Positions 1 to 6,611 are shown, counted from the first letter of the stretch. The stretch: 6,611 nt of DNA from Bacteroidales bacterium (GCA_029934875.1 JAOZLK010000258.1:1-6611); one strand, 5' to 3'. Program-made: numbers and translations. The notes: generated from the letters alone by a model not told the origin.

Positions 1-136
1 ACATGCCGATTCTTCCATTTGACATGGCAATACCCGTATAAGGCTCTTTGTTTTGCGTCGTTATATGCCAATCGTCATTTTGAGCAGATACAAATACACT
101 TGACAATAATAAGATTGCCATTATTACTTGCTTCAT
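1..136 (-). CDS. N-terminus of an exported protein, possibly a GH65-like glycosidase/phosphorylase (partial)
   Basis: An open frame starts with ATG at 136-134 and stays open for 45 codons to the left edge, so the C-terminal part is outside the window. The first 19 residues are a clear type I signal peptide: M-K-Q, then a hydrophobic run (AILLLSSVFVSA), with likely cleavage near Ala18/Gln19. The mature start contains DDWHITT and then PYTGIAMSNGRIGM. From memory, a Trp-x-(I/L)-T-(T/A) stretch followed by Y-x-G-(I/V)-x-x-(A/S)-N-G-x-I-G resembles the N-terminal beta-sandwich of exported GH65-like proteins in Bacteroidota, which cleave or phosphorolyse alpha-glucosides. Only 26 mature residues are visible and no catalytic residue is included, so the family is tentative. 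An A-rich leader just before the ATG and the signal peptide support the start. The gene follows the GH3 gene in the same orientation after 202 bases that hold a decayed GH97-like fragment. Confidence 0.72.
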   Translation of the reverse strand, partial: MKQVIMAILLLSSVFVSAQNDDWHITTQNKEPYTGIAMSNGRIGM

Positions 137-150
137 GTTTTTCTTTTTGT
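137..150 (-). promoter_or_regulatory. A-rich translation-initiation leader
   Basis: The 14 bases before the ATG at 136 read ACAAAAAGAAAAAC on the coding strand. There is no AGGAGG-like Shine-Dalgarno site. Bacteroidota often initiate translation from A-rich, weakly structured leaders, so this supports the chosen start and the phylum call. It is compositional evidence only. Confidence 0.35.
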
Positions 151-163
151 GTATTGTGAAAGT

Positions 164-328
164 CTACATGTACTTTACCACAGGATGCCACAGCACCCAT
201 AAAATGAGACCTGCGTTTTTAATCCTCACATATTCGATCAATTCCATCACATCCATGCCGGACCTGAAATCGACGCCGAAGATATTCCAGTATTTACTTC
301 ATCTGTCAATGCAGCCTAACAAAAATTT
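164..328 (-). pseudogene. Decayed fragment resembling the catalytic-barrel core of a GH97 glycosidase
   Basis: One minus-strand frame in this gap encodes protein-like sequence broken by stops. From 328 it reads KFLLGCIDR, a TGA stop at 301-299, then SKYWNIFGVDF, ELIEYVRIKNAGLILWVLWH and PVVKYM, ending at TAG 166-164. The stretch Glu-Leu-Ile-Glu-Tyr, a basic/Lys-Asn turn, then Gly-Leu-Ile-Leu-Trp-Val-x-Trp matches my memory of GH97 alpha-glucosidases/alpha-galactosidases, where a (M/L)-x-E-(L/I)-(I/V)-x-Y-(A/G)-K-x-K-x-V-G-(I/V)-x-L-W-V-x-W strand-helix-strand unit follows an I-D-x-G-W motif. The TGA sits where that tryptophan would be, so a TGG-to-TGA change is a plausible inactivating mutation. 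Only about 55 codons remain of a family normally 600-700 residues long, with no N-terminal beta-domain and no downstream catalytic carboxylates. An independent small gene starting at ATG 256 (30 residues) is less likely, because similarity seems to continue upstream of that ATG. The family assignment is from recall, without an alignment. Confidence 0.55.
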
Positions 329-338
329 CCCAATGACC

Positions 339-2501
339 TTAATTCATGATTTCTATCCTTTCAGAGAGTCTGATGTCTTGTGATGATCCGCCTACCTGTA
401 TTTCAAACTTACCCTCTTCTATATCGAAATCACCTGTGTTTTCATTCCAAAATGTGAAATCATCATAGGAAAGCTGAAGCTGAACAGTCTTTGTCTCTCC
501 TGCTGCTATGTTTATTCGTTTGAATTCCCGTAACTCCTTCTCAGGCTGAATTACAGAGGATTCTATATCCTTAACATAAAGTTGAACGACTTCGTCACCA
601 CCCACCTGGCCTGTGTTACTCACATCTAAACTGACAAGTATCTCCATATCCTTAGCGTTGCTGAATTCTTTTGCATTCACTGTAAGATTTGAATATTTAA
701 ATGTGGTATAACTTAAGCCATATCCAAAAGGATAGAGCACTTCCTTGTCGAAGAACCAGTAAGTTCTTCCTTTGGTGATATCATAGTCGCCAATATGGGG
801 CAGGTCATCCTCCGTCCTGTAGTAGGTTACTGGTAACTTTCCGCCAGGGTTATAATCACCAAACAGGACGTCTGCAATGGCGTGCCCCTGTTCCTGACCG
901 GTATACCATGCCTCAAGAATGGCCGGTAGGTTCTCTTCTTCCCAGTTGAGCTTGATCTGGAAACCTTTCAGTGTGACCAGCACCACCTGGTCCACCTGTT
1001 TCGCGAGTTCAACGGCTCTTGCCATAAGGACTTCATCGGACTCTTTTGTATTGTCGAGATAATCATCATAGAGCATCTTAAATTCAATTTCCTCCACAGC
1101 GGTAGCATATATTTGCTCCTGGCTTACTTCATCTTCTCCCTCTTCTGGATCGATCCATTCCTCCGGACTGAAATTGATCTTTTCCTTAAAGGTGATGTTG
1201 CAACCTTTTTCATGGAAGACCTGGACCCTGTCTCCCACTTTCTCTTTGATTCCTTCCAATACCGAGATCTTCCGGGAAGGAATGCCACTGTAGGAGCCCA
1301 GGCGGCATTTGTTTGCGTTGGGACCGATCACTGCAATGGATTTCATTCCATCACTTGAAAGGGGCAGTGTATTCTCGTCGTTCTTGAGTAAAATAATGGC
1401 TTCTCTGGCCGCTTTCAGGGCCAGTTCCCGGTGTTCTTCACTTTCAATCACCTCTTCACCTATGCTGCTGTACGGCACCTCCCCGGGTTCTGCAAACAGG
1501 CCCAGTTTAAATCTTCCCAGGAAGAGGCGCTCCACGGCCATTGAGATGTCTTCTTCCGAAATCAACCCTTGCTTACAGGCATTCACAAGCGCATCCAGGT
1601 AGACAGGTCCGCAATTTAATTCACAACCTGCTTTGACGGCAAGTGCTGCCGCTTCCTCACCCGTTTTAACGTATTTATGGTTTTCTACCATATCCACGAT
1701 CGCCCCACAGTCCGATACCACATAGCCTTCAAAGCCCCATTCATCGCGCAGGACCGTGGTGAGCAGCCAGTCATTTGCACAGGCCGGCACCCCGTTTACC
1801 CTGTTGTAGGCGCACATGGACGAGAAGGCGCCACCTTCCTGAAAACAGGCTTTGTAAGCCGGAAAATAGTACTCCCTTAGCCAGCGCTCATCCACCTCGG
1901 AGTTGCCATCGTGACGGTTGAATTCAGAGTTATTGGCCACAAAGTGCTTTGGAGAGGCTATGGTTTTCAGATAGGTCGGATGATCTCCCTGAATTCCTTT
2001 TACAAAAGCCACTGCAATTCTGGACATCAGGTAGGGATCTTCACTGTAGGCCTCATCATTCCGTCCCCATCGCGGGTCGCGGAGCATATTTATATTTGGG
2101 CTCCACATGGATGGATCTATCTCGCCCAGATTATTATAAGCGCGTATTTCGTCTGAAACAGCCGTAAATACTTCTCGTACCAGTGACGGATTCCAGGTAC
2201 TGCCCAGGGCGATGGATTGGGGGAATGATGTGGCTCTTGCCAGCACACCTCCGGGCGCTTCAGAAATACCATGCAAGGCCTCATTATGATAATGGAATTC
2301 AGGAACACCTAATCGCGCTATGGCAGGAGCGAAACTATTCATTTGAGCAACTTTCTCCTCCAGCGTCATACGCGATACCAGGTCCAAAGCCCTTTCTTCG
2401 AAGCTCAGGCAGGGGTCCAGGTATGCGTGAGGATTCTCATTCTGGGCATATGCCGAAAGATGAACGATACCGATTATGATGAGGACTACTGAAGATCTCA
2501 T
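339..2501 (-). CDS. Exported GH3 beta-xylosidase/beta-glucosidase-like protein, apparently lacking the acid/base segment
   Basis: This 720-residue protein starts with a type I signal peptide (hydrophobic residues 5-18, AYA before Gln20), so it is periplasmic or exported. GH3 landmarks appear in order: NEALHG at 73-78, DPRWGRNDEAYSEDP at 142-156, KHF at 185-187, and VVSDCGAI at 261-268 with Asp264 as the predicted nucleophile. The (alpha/beta)6 sandwich follows from about residue 360, with GDYNPGGKLPVT at 548-559 and YPFGYGLSYTTF at 590-601. A C-terminal fibronectin III-like domain spans about 612-715. NEALHG and VSDCGAI place it with the beta-xylosidase/beta-glucosidase branch of GH3, which removes terminal sugars from beta-linked oligosaccharides. 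Oddity: after the strand ending VVLV (506-509) the protein goes straight to TLKGFQIKLNW (510-520). Relatives have 40-60 residues between these elements, including the acid/base Glu in an E-G-E-x-x-D-R type loop. All flanking sequence is in frame and well conserved. The GH31 gene lies 34 bases upstream. The family is certain; activity is doubtful. Confidence 0.96.
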   Translation of the reverse strand: MRSSVVLIIIGIVHLSAYAQNENPHAYLDPCLSFEERALDLVSRMTLEEKVAQMNSFAPAIARLGVPEFHYHNEALHGISEAPGGVLARATSFPQSIALGSTWNPSLVREVFTAVSDEIRAYNNLGEIDPSMWSPNINMLRDPRWGRNDEAYSEDPYLMSRIAVAFVKGIQGDHPTYLKTIASPKHFVANNSEFNRHDGNSEVDERWLREYYFPAYKACFQEGGAFSSMCAYNRVNGVPACANDWLLTTVLRDEWGFEGYVVSDCGAIVDMVENHKYVKTGEEAAALAVKAGCELNCGPVYLDALVNACKQGLISEEDISMAVERLFLGRFKLGLFAEPGEVPYSSIGEEVIESEEHRELALKAAREAIILLKNDENTLPLSSDGMKSIAVIGPNANKCRLGSYSGIPSRKISVLEGIKEKVGDRVQVFHEKGCNITFKEKINFSPEEWIDPEEGEDEVSQEQIYATAVEEIEFKMLYDDYLDNTKESDEVLMARAVELAKQVDQVVLVTLKGFQIKLNWEEENLPAILEAWYTGQEQGHAIADVLFGDYNPGGKLPVTYYRTEDDLPHIGDYDITKGRTYWFFDKEVLYPFGYGLSYTTFKYSNLTVNAKEFSNAKDMEILVSLDVSNTGQVGGDEVVQLYVKDIESSVIQPEKELREFKRINIAAGETKTVQLQLSYDDFTFWNENTGDFDIEEGKFEIQVGGSSQDIRLSERIEIMN

Positions 2502-2535
2502 AGTTTTTATGTTTGTACGTTATTTATTTATGAGG

Positions 2536-5385
2536 TCATCTCCATATCTCGATCTTCTCACCCATGTAAGAAATTACTCTGTCCGGTTGAGCAGTTATTT
2601 CAACACCGCAGCCGTGGTCTTTTGCCACCCATGTGACTTGGAATGTACGCTCCTTCAACATTCCGGGGAATTCACCCTCTCTCTTTTCAATGGTGAGTTT
2701 TTGCTCTCCTTCGTTCCATACAAACTTGATAGTGGCATAAATGCCCTTTTCATAGTTGTAGGTGTCATTCTCGTCTTCATAGAGTTCAAATGCCCCGTCA
2801 GCACCCGTATAAATGCGCAATTGAATGGGATCTGCTGGCTTTTCATCTGAATACTGAATGAAAGGCCCCATGGGAACGATCGAACCTGCCTTGACATACA
2901 GGGGGATCTTATCGATGGGTGCATCCACTGTGATCTCCCGCCCACCTTCTAATCTTTCGCCGGTCCAGAAATCAATCCATGTGTGTCCGTCTGGCAGGTA
3001 AAGATCCCTTGTTGTCTTGTTATCAGTGGCATGGGTCCTCTGATTTGGTGTGATCCAATAAAACTCATTAAAATCGCCCTCTGCGCAGTAGTCCACGACA
3101 ATTTTATATTTTGTTTGCGCTTTGAGATTGTGAAGGGACGCCTTTTCACCGGTTTCCAGCTCTTCGACACCTACCTCCACGTTAAAGGGAGAAAGGATCA
3201 CATCACCACTGAATTTGTTCAGGTAGATTTCGTAGCGCCCGGCTTCCTTTGTAAGAATCTGCCCGGATAATTTGGTGCACCCCATGGCGAAACACTCACC
3301 CCATTCTTCCCAGTTTCCAGGATGTTCTGTCGCACTCTCTGCATCCTTTATAAAACTAACATCTACTTCTTCCTCCGTGGTTTCTTCCTCCTCCATTTCA
3401 ATGGACTCCACAAGCAACAATCCTTCTTCGCCCTGTGGATTGAAATAATGGCTGGAAGGAATGGGTGCCGGACGGATATCCTTGCCCATGACACTTTTAA
3501 GGACCGGATTTACCAGGAAGGCATCTCCAAACATATACTGATCTGTGATCTCGTGGGTCTGTTCATCTCCGGGGAATACAAAAGGCAATCCCCTCATGAT
3601 GGTATAACCCTCGTTCGTTACCCGCCAGGCCAGGGAATAAATATATGGGAATAGTCTGTAGCGCAGATTGTTAGCCTTTAATAGTGCGTCGTAAGGCCAT
3701 GATCCTGGTTCACCAAAGCGCCAGACTTCGCGCGGATAGAATGTGCCGTGTGAACGGAACAGGGGGCAGAAAGCGCCGTATTGGAACCACCGTACATAGA
3801 GTTCCTTGTATCCTTCCGGAATGTAATCCTGAGGTGCCCCTTCAGGCAGGAATTCTTCAGCAAAGAAGCCGCCTATATCTGATGTCCAGTAGGGCAGGCC
3901 ACTCATACACAGGTTTAATCCGGCAGGAACCTGGTATTGAAGCACCTCCCAGGTTGAGTTTATATCTCCTGACCAGATGGCGGCCCCGTAGCGTTGTTGT
4001 CCGGTAAATCCGGAACGGCTGAGCATAAAGACCCTTTTCTGATCAGTAAGGGCTCTCTGGTTGCGGTATATGTGTCCGGATTCCACCAGCGAAAAAGGAT
4101 TTAGGTATCTTCTGAATGTGCCTAAAACATTCTGCAGACCGTTATTGATGAGTTCGTGCTTTATGCAATAAGGGTAGAATTCATTATTTACTGCAGGCTC
4201 TGTACCATCCAGCCACCAGGCATCTACCCCCAGGTCAAAGAGATTCTTCTTCATGTGACTCCAGAATATATCACCACATTCTTCGCTGAACATGTCACAT
4301 ATGAAACCACCATCCGCAACAATGTTATCATAAGCATAGCCGGCGGCCTTTATTTCTTTATAGATATCTGTTTTCTTATCGGAGCCGGGCCAGATCGTGA
4401 TCATGTAATGGTAGTTGAGATCGTGTATCTCCCGGATCATTTCTTCTGGTTCCGGGAAAAACTTTTTATCAAAGATCATGGCGTTCCATCCATTTTCTCC
4501 CCAGTATTCCCAGTCCTGAATAATATTGTCGATGGGGATCCTGCGTTCCCTGTATTCCCTTGCTGCAGAAAGGATCTGCTCCTGTGATTCGTATCTTTCC
4601 TTGCTCTGCCAGTAACCATAGGCCCACTTACCGAACAGAGGAGCATGACCGCTTAGTTTTCTGTACTCGGCAATGATGCCATCATTCGTTTCAGCATGGA
4701 TAAAGTAGTAGTTGATCTCATCCGCCACCTCCGATCGTATGACCATGTTGTCGATATCGGTCTCATTGTCAAATTGAGTTTCGGAATAATTGTCCCACAA
4801 GATCCCATATCCCTTCGATGACAGAATAAATGGATTGACCGCGTGGTGATTGGTTTGCATCAGGAGCTCTCTATGCCCCCGGTAGTTCATTACACCGTTG
4901 TTGATCTGGCCCAATCCGTAGATGGCTTCATTTTCGCCCAGGCTGAACTGCTGCTCGATGTTATAGTACTGGTCCAGGGGTGCGTCCACGTATTCCATCT
5001 TGCGTTGTTTCTCGAGCAACAAGGAGTTCTTGTCCTTGTCGAAGAATTCGATGAGGCCTTCATCTGTGTGGACGATTGCCGTGATACGCGAGGTGGAGAG
5101 GGTGATGGTTTTGGCATCCTGCACCACGGTGAATTCAACCGGATCCCGATCCTGGTCAATGACCGAGAGGCTTTTCCTGGCAGAAAATTCACCGGTGGCA
5201 GATGCCAGTACCTGAATGGCATTTTCGGAAATAACGTTTAACCTGAGACTTTGAATCCCTCCTGTTGTAGATTCATTCAAAGTTATCTTCACGCCCTTTT
5301 CGGTTTTTTCGTACTGTGCTTTGTTGCACGAGGCAACAAATACAAGACCTAAAAAACAAGCTAAAATAATCCTATTTTTTTTCAT
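2536..5385 (-). CDS. GH31 alpha-xylosidase/alpha-glucosidase-like lipoprotein with an inserted PA14-like domain
   Basis: A complete 949-residue GH31 enzyme. Residues 1-20 form a lipoprotein signal (MKKNR, hydrophobic core, lipobox VASC with Cys20), so it is probably membrane-anchored in the periplasm or at the cell surface. An N-terminal beta-sandwich (about 30-245) contains YGLGQ at 156-160. The (beta/alpha)8 barrel follows, with DWEYWGENGWNAMIFD at 291-306, WWLDGTEP at 390-397 (predicted nucleophile Asp393), RSGFTGQQRYG at 457-467, WSGDI at 471-475 (predicted acid/base Asp474), YWTSDIGGF at 499-507 and FRSHGT at 543-548. C-terminal beta-domains resume at RDLYLPDG and IDFWTGE (793-810). About 135 residues between 650 and 785 are inserted. 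The WWLDG-EP and WNAM-FD motifs resemble Bacteroidota alpha-xylosidases more than maltase-type enzymes, but substrate cannot be settled from motifs alone. The start gives a complete lipoprotein signal and lies 11 bases after the preceding gene's stop, indicating cotranscription. No catalytic residue is missing. Confidence 0.97.
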   Translation of the reverse strand: MKKNRIILACFLGLVFVASCNKAQYEKTEKGVKITLNESTTGGIQSLRLNVISENAIQVLASATGEFSARKSLSVIDQDRDPVEFTVVQDAKTITLSTSRITAIVHTDEGLIEFFDKDKNSLLLEKQRKMEYVDAPLDQYYNIEQQFSLGENEAIYGLGQINNGVMNYRGHRELLMQTNHHAVNPFILSSKGYGILWDNYSETQFDNETDIDNMVIRSEVADEINYYFIHAETNDGIIAEYRKLSGHAPLFGKWAYGYWQSKERYESQEQILSAAREYRERRIPIDNIIQDWEYWGENGWNAMIFDKKFFPEPEEMIREIHDLNYHYMITIWPGSDKKTDIYKEIKAAGYAYDNIVADGGFICDMFSEECGDIFWSHMKKNLFDLGVDAWWLDGTEPAVNNEFYPYCIKHELINNGLQNVLGTFRRYLNPFSLVESGHIYRNQRALTDQKRVFMLSRSGFTGQQRYGAAIWSGDINSTWEVLQYQVPAGLNLCMSGLPYWTSDIGGFFAEEFLPEGAPQDYIPEGYKELYVRWFQYGAFCPLFRSHGTFYPREVWRFGEPGSWPYDALLKANNLRYRLFPYIYSLAWRVTNEGYTIMRGLPFVFPGDEQTHEITDQYMFGDAFLVNPVLKSVMGKDIRPAPIPSSHYFNPQGEEGLLLVESIEMEEEETTEEEVDVSFIKDAESATEHPGNWEEWGECFAMGCTKLSGQILTKEAGRYEIYLNKFSGDVILSPFNVEVGVEELETGEKASLHNLKAQTKYKIVVDYCAEGDFNEFYWITPNQRTHATDNKTTRDLYLPDGHTWIDFWTGERLEGGREITVDAPIDKIPLYVKAGSIVPMGPFIQYSDEKPADPIQLRIYTGADGAFELYEDENDTYNYEKGIYATIKFVWNEGEQKLTIEKREGEFPGMLKERTFQVTWVAKDHGCGVEITAQPDRVISYMGEKIEIWR
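3031..3438 (-). other. Insert in the GH31 protein: acidic linker plus divergent PA14-like beta domain
   Basis: This covers about residues 650-785 of the GH31 protein. In a typical GH31, the segment around FGDAFLVNPV leads within a few residues to the R-x-(V/L)-Y-L-P strand. Here the two are separated by a Glu-rich stretch (IEMEEEETTEEEVDV, 662-676) and then a beta-rich segment. The latter contains LSGQILTKEAGRYEIYL (706-722) and YKIVVDYCAEGDFNEFYW (760-777). These resemble the 'W-x-G-x-(I/L)-x-P-x-x-(S/T)-G-x-Y-x-F' and 'Y-x-I-(R/K)-(V/I)-x-Y' strands of PA14 domains, which often bind carbohydrate in glycosidases. The usual D-D-G-x-(R/K) ligand loop is not visible, so the domain is divergent or has another role. 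Confidence 0.5.
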
Positions 5386-5396
5386 AATGAGCTTTA

Positions 5397-6611
5397 CTAA
5401 TTGAGCTGGAACTCGGTCGGCGATGCAGCCGACAGCGGGGTATAAACCACCAGTGTCTCTGTCCCATCCGTGTCTGTAATAATCCCCTGTCGAAGATCTT
5501 TTCCGGCAGGAATGCTTTTACCGTTGATCTTGAGATCCGCATGTTTTCCCTTCTTCCAGTTCTTAACTACGAAGCATGGATTCTCAATGGGATGATCCTC
5601 TGAGCCCATCAGGGTAAATGAAACTCCCTCCTCCTCTGTTTTTATTACGTAGGCTCTCTGAGACTGATCATATCCGAAAGATTCGCCTCCCCTTAAACCT
5701 GTCAGTTCTGCCGGGTGAAGCCAGGATCGGGCCAGGATCCGGAGCTCATCGATGGACATGCCGTTCATACCTTCAAGCATGTGCCGCTGGGCCCAGTTCC
5801 GGCCTTTTTTGTCACTGTCCTTAAACATGAGGTGCGTATAACCGTTGCTGGAGGTTCTGTCCGCTTTAATAGCCCGTACGCCGTCGGTGGGTAATTGCCC
5901 TATGGGCCAGTGGGTATATACCACCATTCTGGAATAAGGTGCCCGGCGTCCATCTGCATCGCCATACAGCTCTCCCCCGCTGAAATTTGCGATGGTGAAG
6001 GGTTTGTATTCAGATTTGTAATTAATTTGCTGGATCTGAAGGGGAGTGGTCTCCCAGTCATCCTCAAGCACCAGCGGGCTTTCTTCCGACCAGTCGTAGG
6101 ACTTACTTGTCTCAAAGTTTGCCAGCGTGACGGTATTGTTATACACCTCTGATATGCTTTCTGGTGTCTGGCCAGGTCCCATCACGCCGATGGATTCCTG
6201 CCATTCATGGGATTCAGGATCATCACTGGACCAATGGACCATTCTCTTGCAGGCTACTCCATCCGGGTAGATGTAATAATACCAATCGCTCCAGTCACTC
6301 CAGCCCGTTTTTTTGTCGAGGTTTTGCTGGGTACCATTTATCTGGATCTGGGCATACCTCCAGTGAATGACTTTCCGGGCAGGGGTATTTTCGATCAGAC
6401 GCACATGCGAGATATTTGACTTTTTATCACTCATGGGTTCTCCCCAAGAGCCCCCCGGATCCCAGGATTCATTAAACTGATTATTATACCACTGGTTTTC
6501 CGGATTGGTGATTTGAGGAATGAAAGACATGCCTCTCCAGAAAATGAACCTGGTGGGATTTTCATCAAATTCCACCACGATATCACAATGCCTGCCGAAC
6601 AGTGATAGATT
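5397..6611 (-). CDS. C-terminal part of a Trp-rich protein of unassigned function
   Basis: The frame is open from the right edge to TAG at 5399-5397, giving 404 residues. The first in-frame start-like codon is GTG at 6578-6576, but the frame continues upstream without a stop (NLSLFGRHCDI), and this reads as interior protein, so the true start is outside the window. The sequence is rich in Trp, Tyr, Asp and Gly and looks mainly beta-stranded. Distinctive blocks are TRFIFWRGMSFIPQ (right end), GEPMSDKKSNISHVR, HWRYAQI, YYYIYPDGVACKR, HEWQESIGVMGPGQTPE, PYSRMVVYTHWPIGQLP and GGESFGYDQSQRAYV. I have a general impression of similar R-F-x-F-W-R-G / P-M-S-D-K / G-P-G-Q-T-P-E proteins in Bacteroidota and Planctomycetes carbohydrate loci, but I know no characterised function and assign none. 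It ends 11 bases before the GH31 start, so it is probably the gene ahead of GH31 in the same operon and may act on the same glycan. No transmembrane segment is visible in this part. Confidence 0.9.
   Translation of the reverse strand, partial: NLSLFGRHCDIVVEFDENPTRFIFWRGMSFIPQITNPENQWYNNQFNESWDPGGSWGEPMSDKKSNISHVRLIENTPARKVIHWRYAQIQINGTQQNLDKKTGWSDWSDWYYYIYPDGVACKRMVHWSSDDPESHEWQESIGVMGPGQTPESISEVYNNTVTLANFETSKSYDWSEESPLVLEDDWETTPLQIQQINYKSEYKPFTIANFSGGELYGDADGRRAPYSRMVVYTHWPIGQLPTDGVRAIKADRTSSNGYTHLMFKDSDKKGRNWAQRHMLEGMNGMSIDELRILARSWLHPAELTGLRGGESFGYDQSQRAYVIKTEEEGVSFTLMGSEDHPIENPCFVVKNWKKGKHADLKINGKSIPAGKDLRQGIITDTDGTETLVVYTPLSAASPTEFQLN

Noticed and set aside
165..172. 8-bp palindrome TACATGTA as a possible operator or terminator stem
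   Set aside because: Too short, without a loop or T-tract, and expected by chance in an AT-rich gap.
167..256. Independent small protein of 30 residues starting at ATG 256
   Set aside because: Protein-like sequence in the same frame continues upstream of this ATG, through the TGA at 301, and resembles an interior part of a GH97 enzyme, so a relic explains it better.
135..383. Plus-strand open frame of 82 codons over the gap and the GH3 C-terminus
   Set aside because: It is antisense to the GH3 end, the GH97-like relic and part of the leader of the left-hand gene. Its translation has no recognisable motif, and composition is explained by the minus-strand coding sequence.
2476..2850. Plus-strand open frame of 124 codons spanning the GH31/GH3 junction
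   Set aside because: It runs antisense across the end of GH31 and the signal peptide of GH3. No start context or homology is recognisable.
3362..3405. Glu-rich tract in GH31 as a sequencing error or simple repeat causing a frameshift
   Set aside because: The tract mixes GAA and GAG with other codons and the frame is correct on both sides, so it is read as a real acidic linker.
4156..4587. Plus-strand open frame of 143 codons opposite the GH31 barrel
   Set aside because: It lies entirely opposite the conserved catalytic barrel of GH31, including the nucleophile codon at 4209-4207, and its protein has no family features.
5397..6578. Complete gene starting at the GTG at 6578
   Set aside because: The frame stays open upstream to the window edge and the residues there fit a continuing protein. 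No signal peptide or leader occurs at the GTG.

Overview
The window looks like part of a carbohydrate-degradation (polysaccharide utilization) locus from a member of the Bacteroidota. All recognisable genes lie on the minus strand and read from right to left. The phylum call is an inference from three things: exported glycosidases of Bacteroidota type, a lipoprotein glycosidase with a lipobox, and A-rich, non-Shine-Dalgarno leaders before the start codons. The genus cannot be read from this sequence. No SusC/SusD pair, sulfatase, regulator, RNA gene, CRISPR array, insertion sequence or phage gene is present.

Layout, in transcription order. (1) 6611-5397: the C-terminal 404 residues of a Trp-rich protein of unassigned function; its N-terminus lies beyond the right edge. 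(2) 5385-2536: a complete GH31 lipoprotein, most like bacterial alpha-xylosidases/alpha-glucosidases, with both catalytic aspartates present and an extra PA14-like domain inserted in its C-terminal beta region. (3) 2501-339: an exported GH3 enzyme of the beta-xylosidase/beta-glucosidase type. It keeps the nucleophile but appears to have lost about 40-60 residues in frame, at the place where family members carry the acid/base glutamate. (4) About 328-164: a short decayed relic that reads like the core of a GH97 enzyme, interrupted by stop codons. (5) 136-1: the first 45 codons of another exported protein, possibly GH65-like, running off the left edge.

Genes 1-3 are separated by only 11 and 34 bases and probably form one transcription unit. 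A membrane-anchored GH31 and an exported GH3 suggest stepwise removal of alpha- and beta-linked sugars from an oligosaccharide (for example alpha-xylosyl then beta-glucosyl/xylosyl units). The exact substrate cannot be fixed from sequence. The two most interesting points are the GH3 that seems to lack its general acid/base segment and the GH97 relic beside it. Together they suggest this part of the locus has been remodelled by deletion and gene decay.
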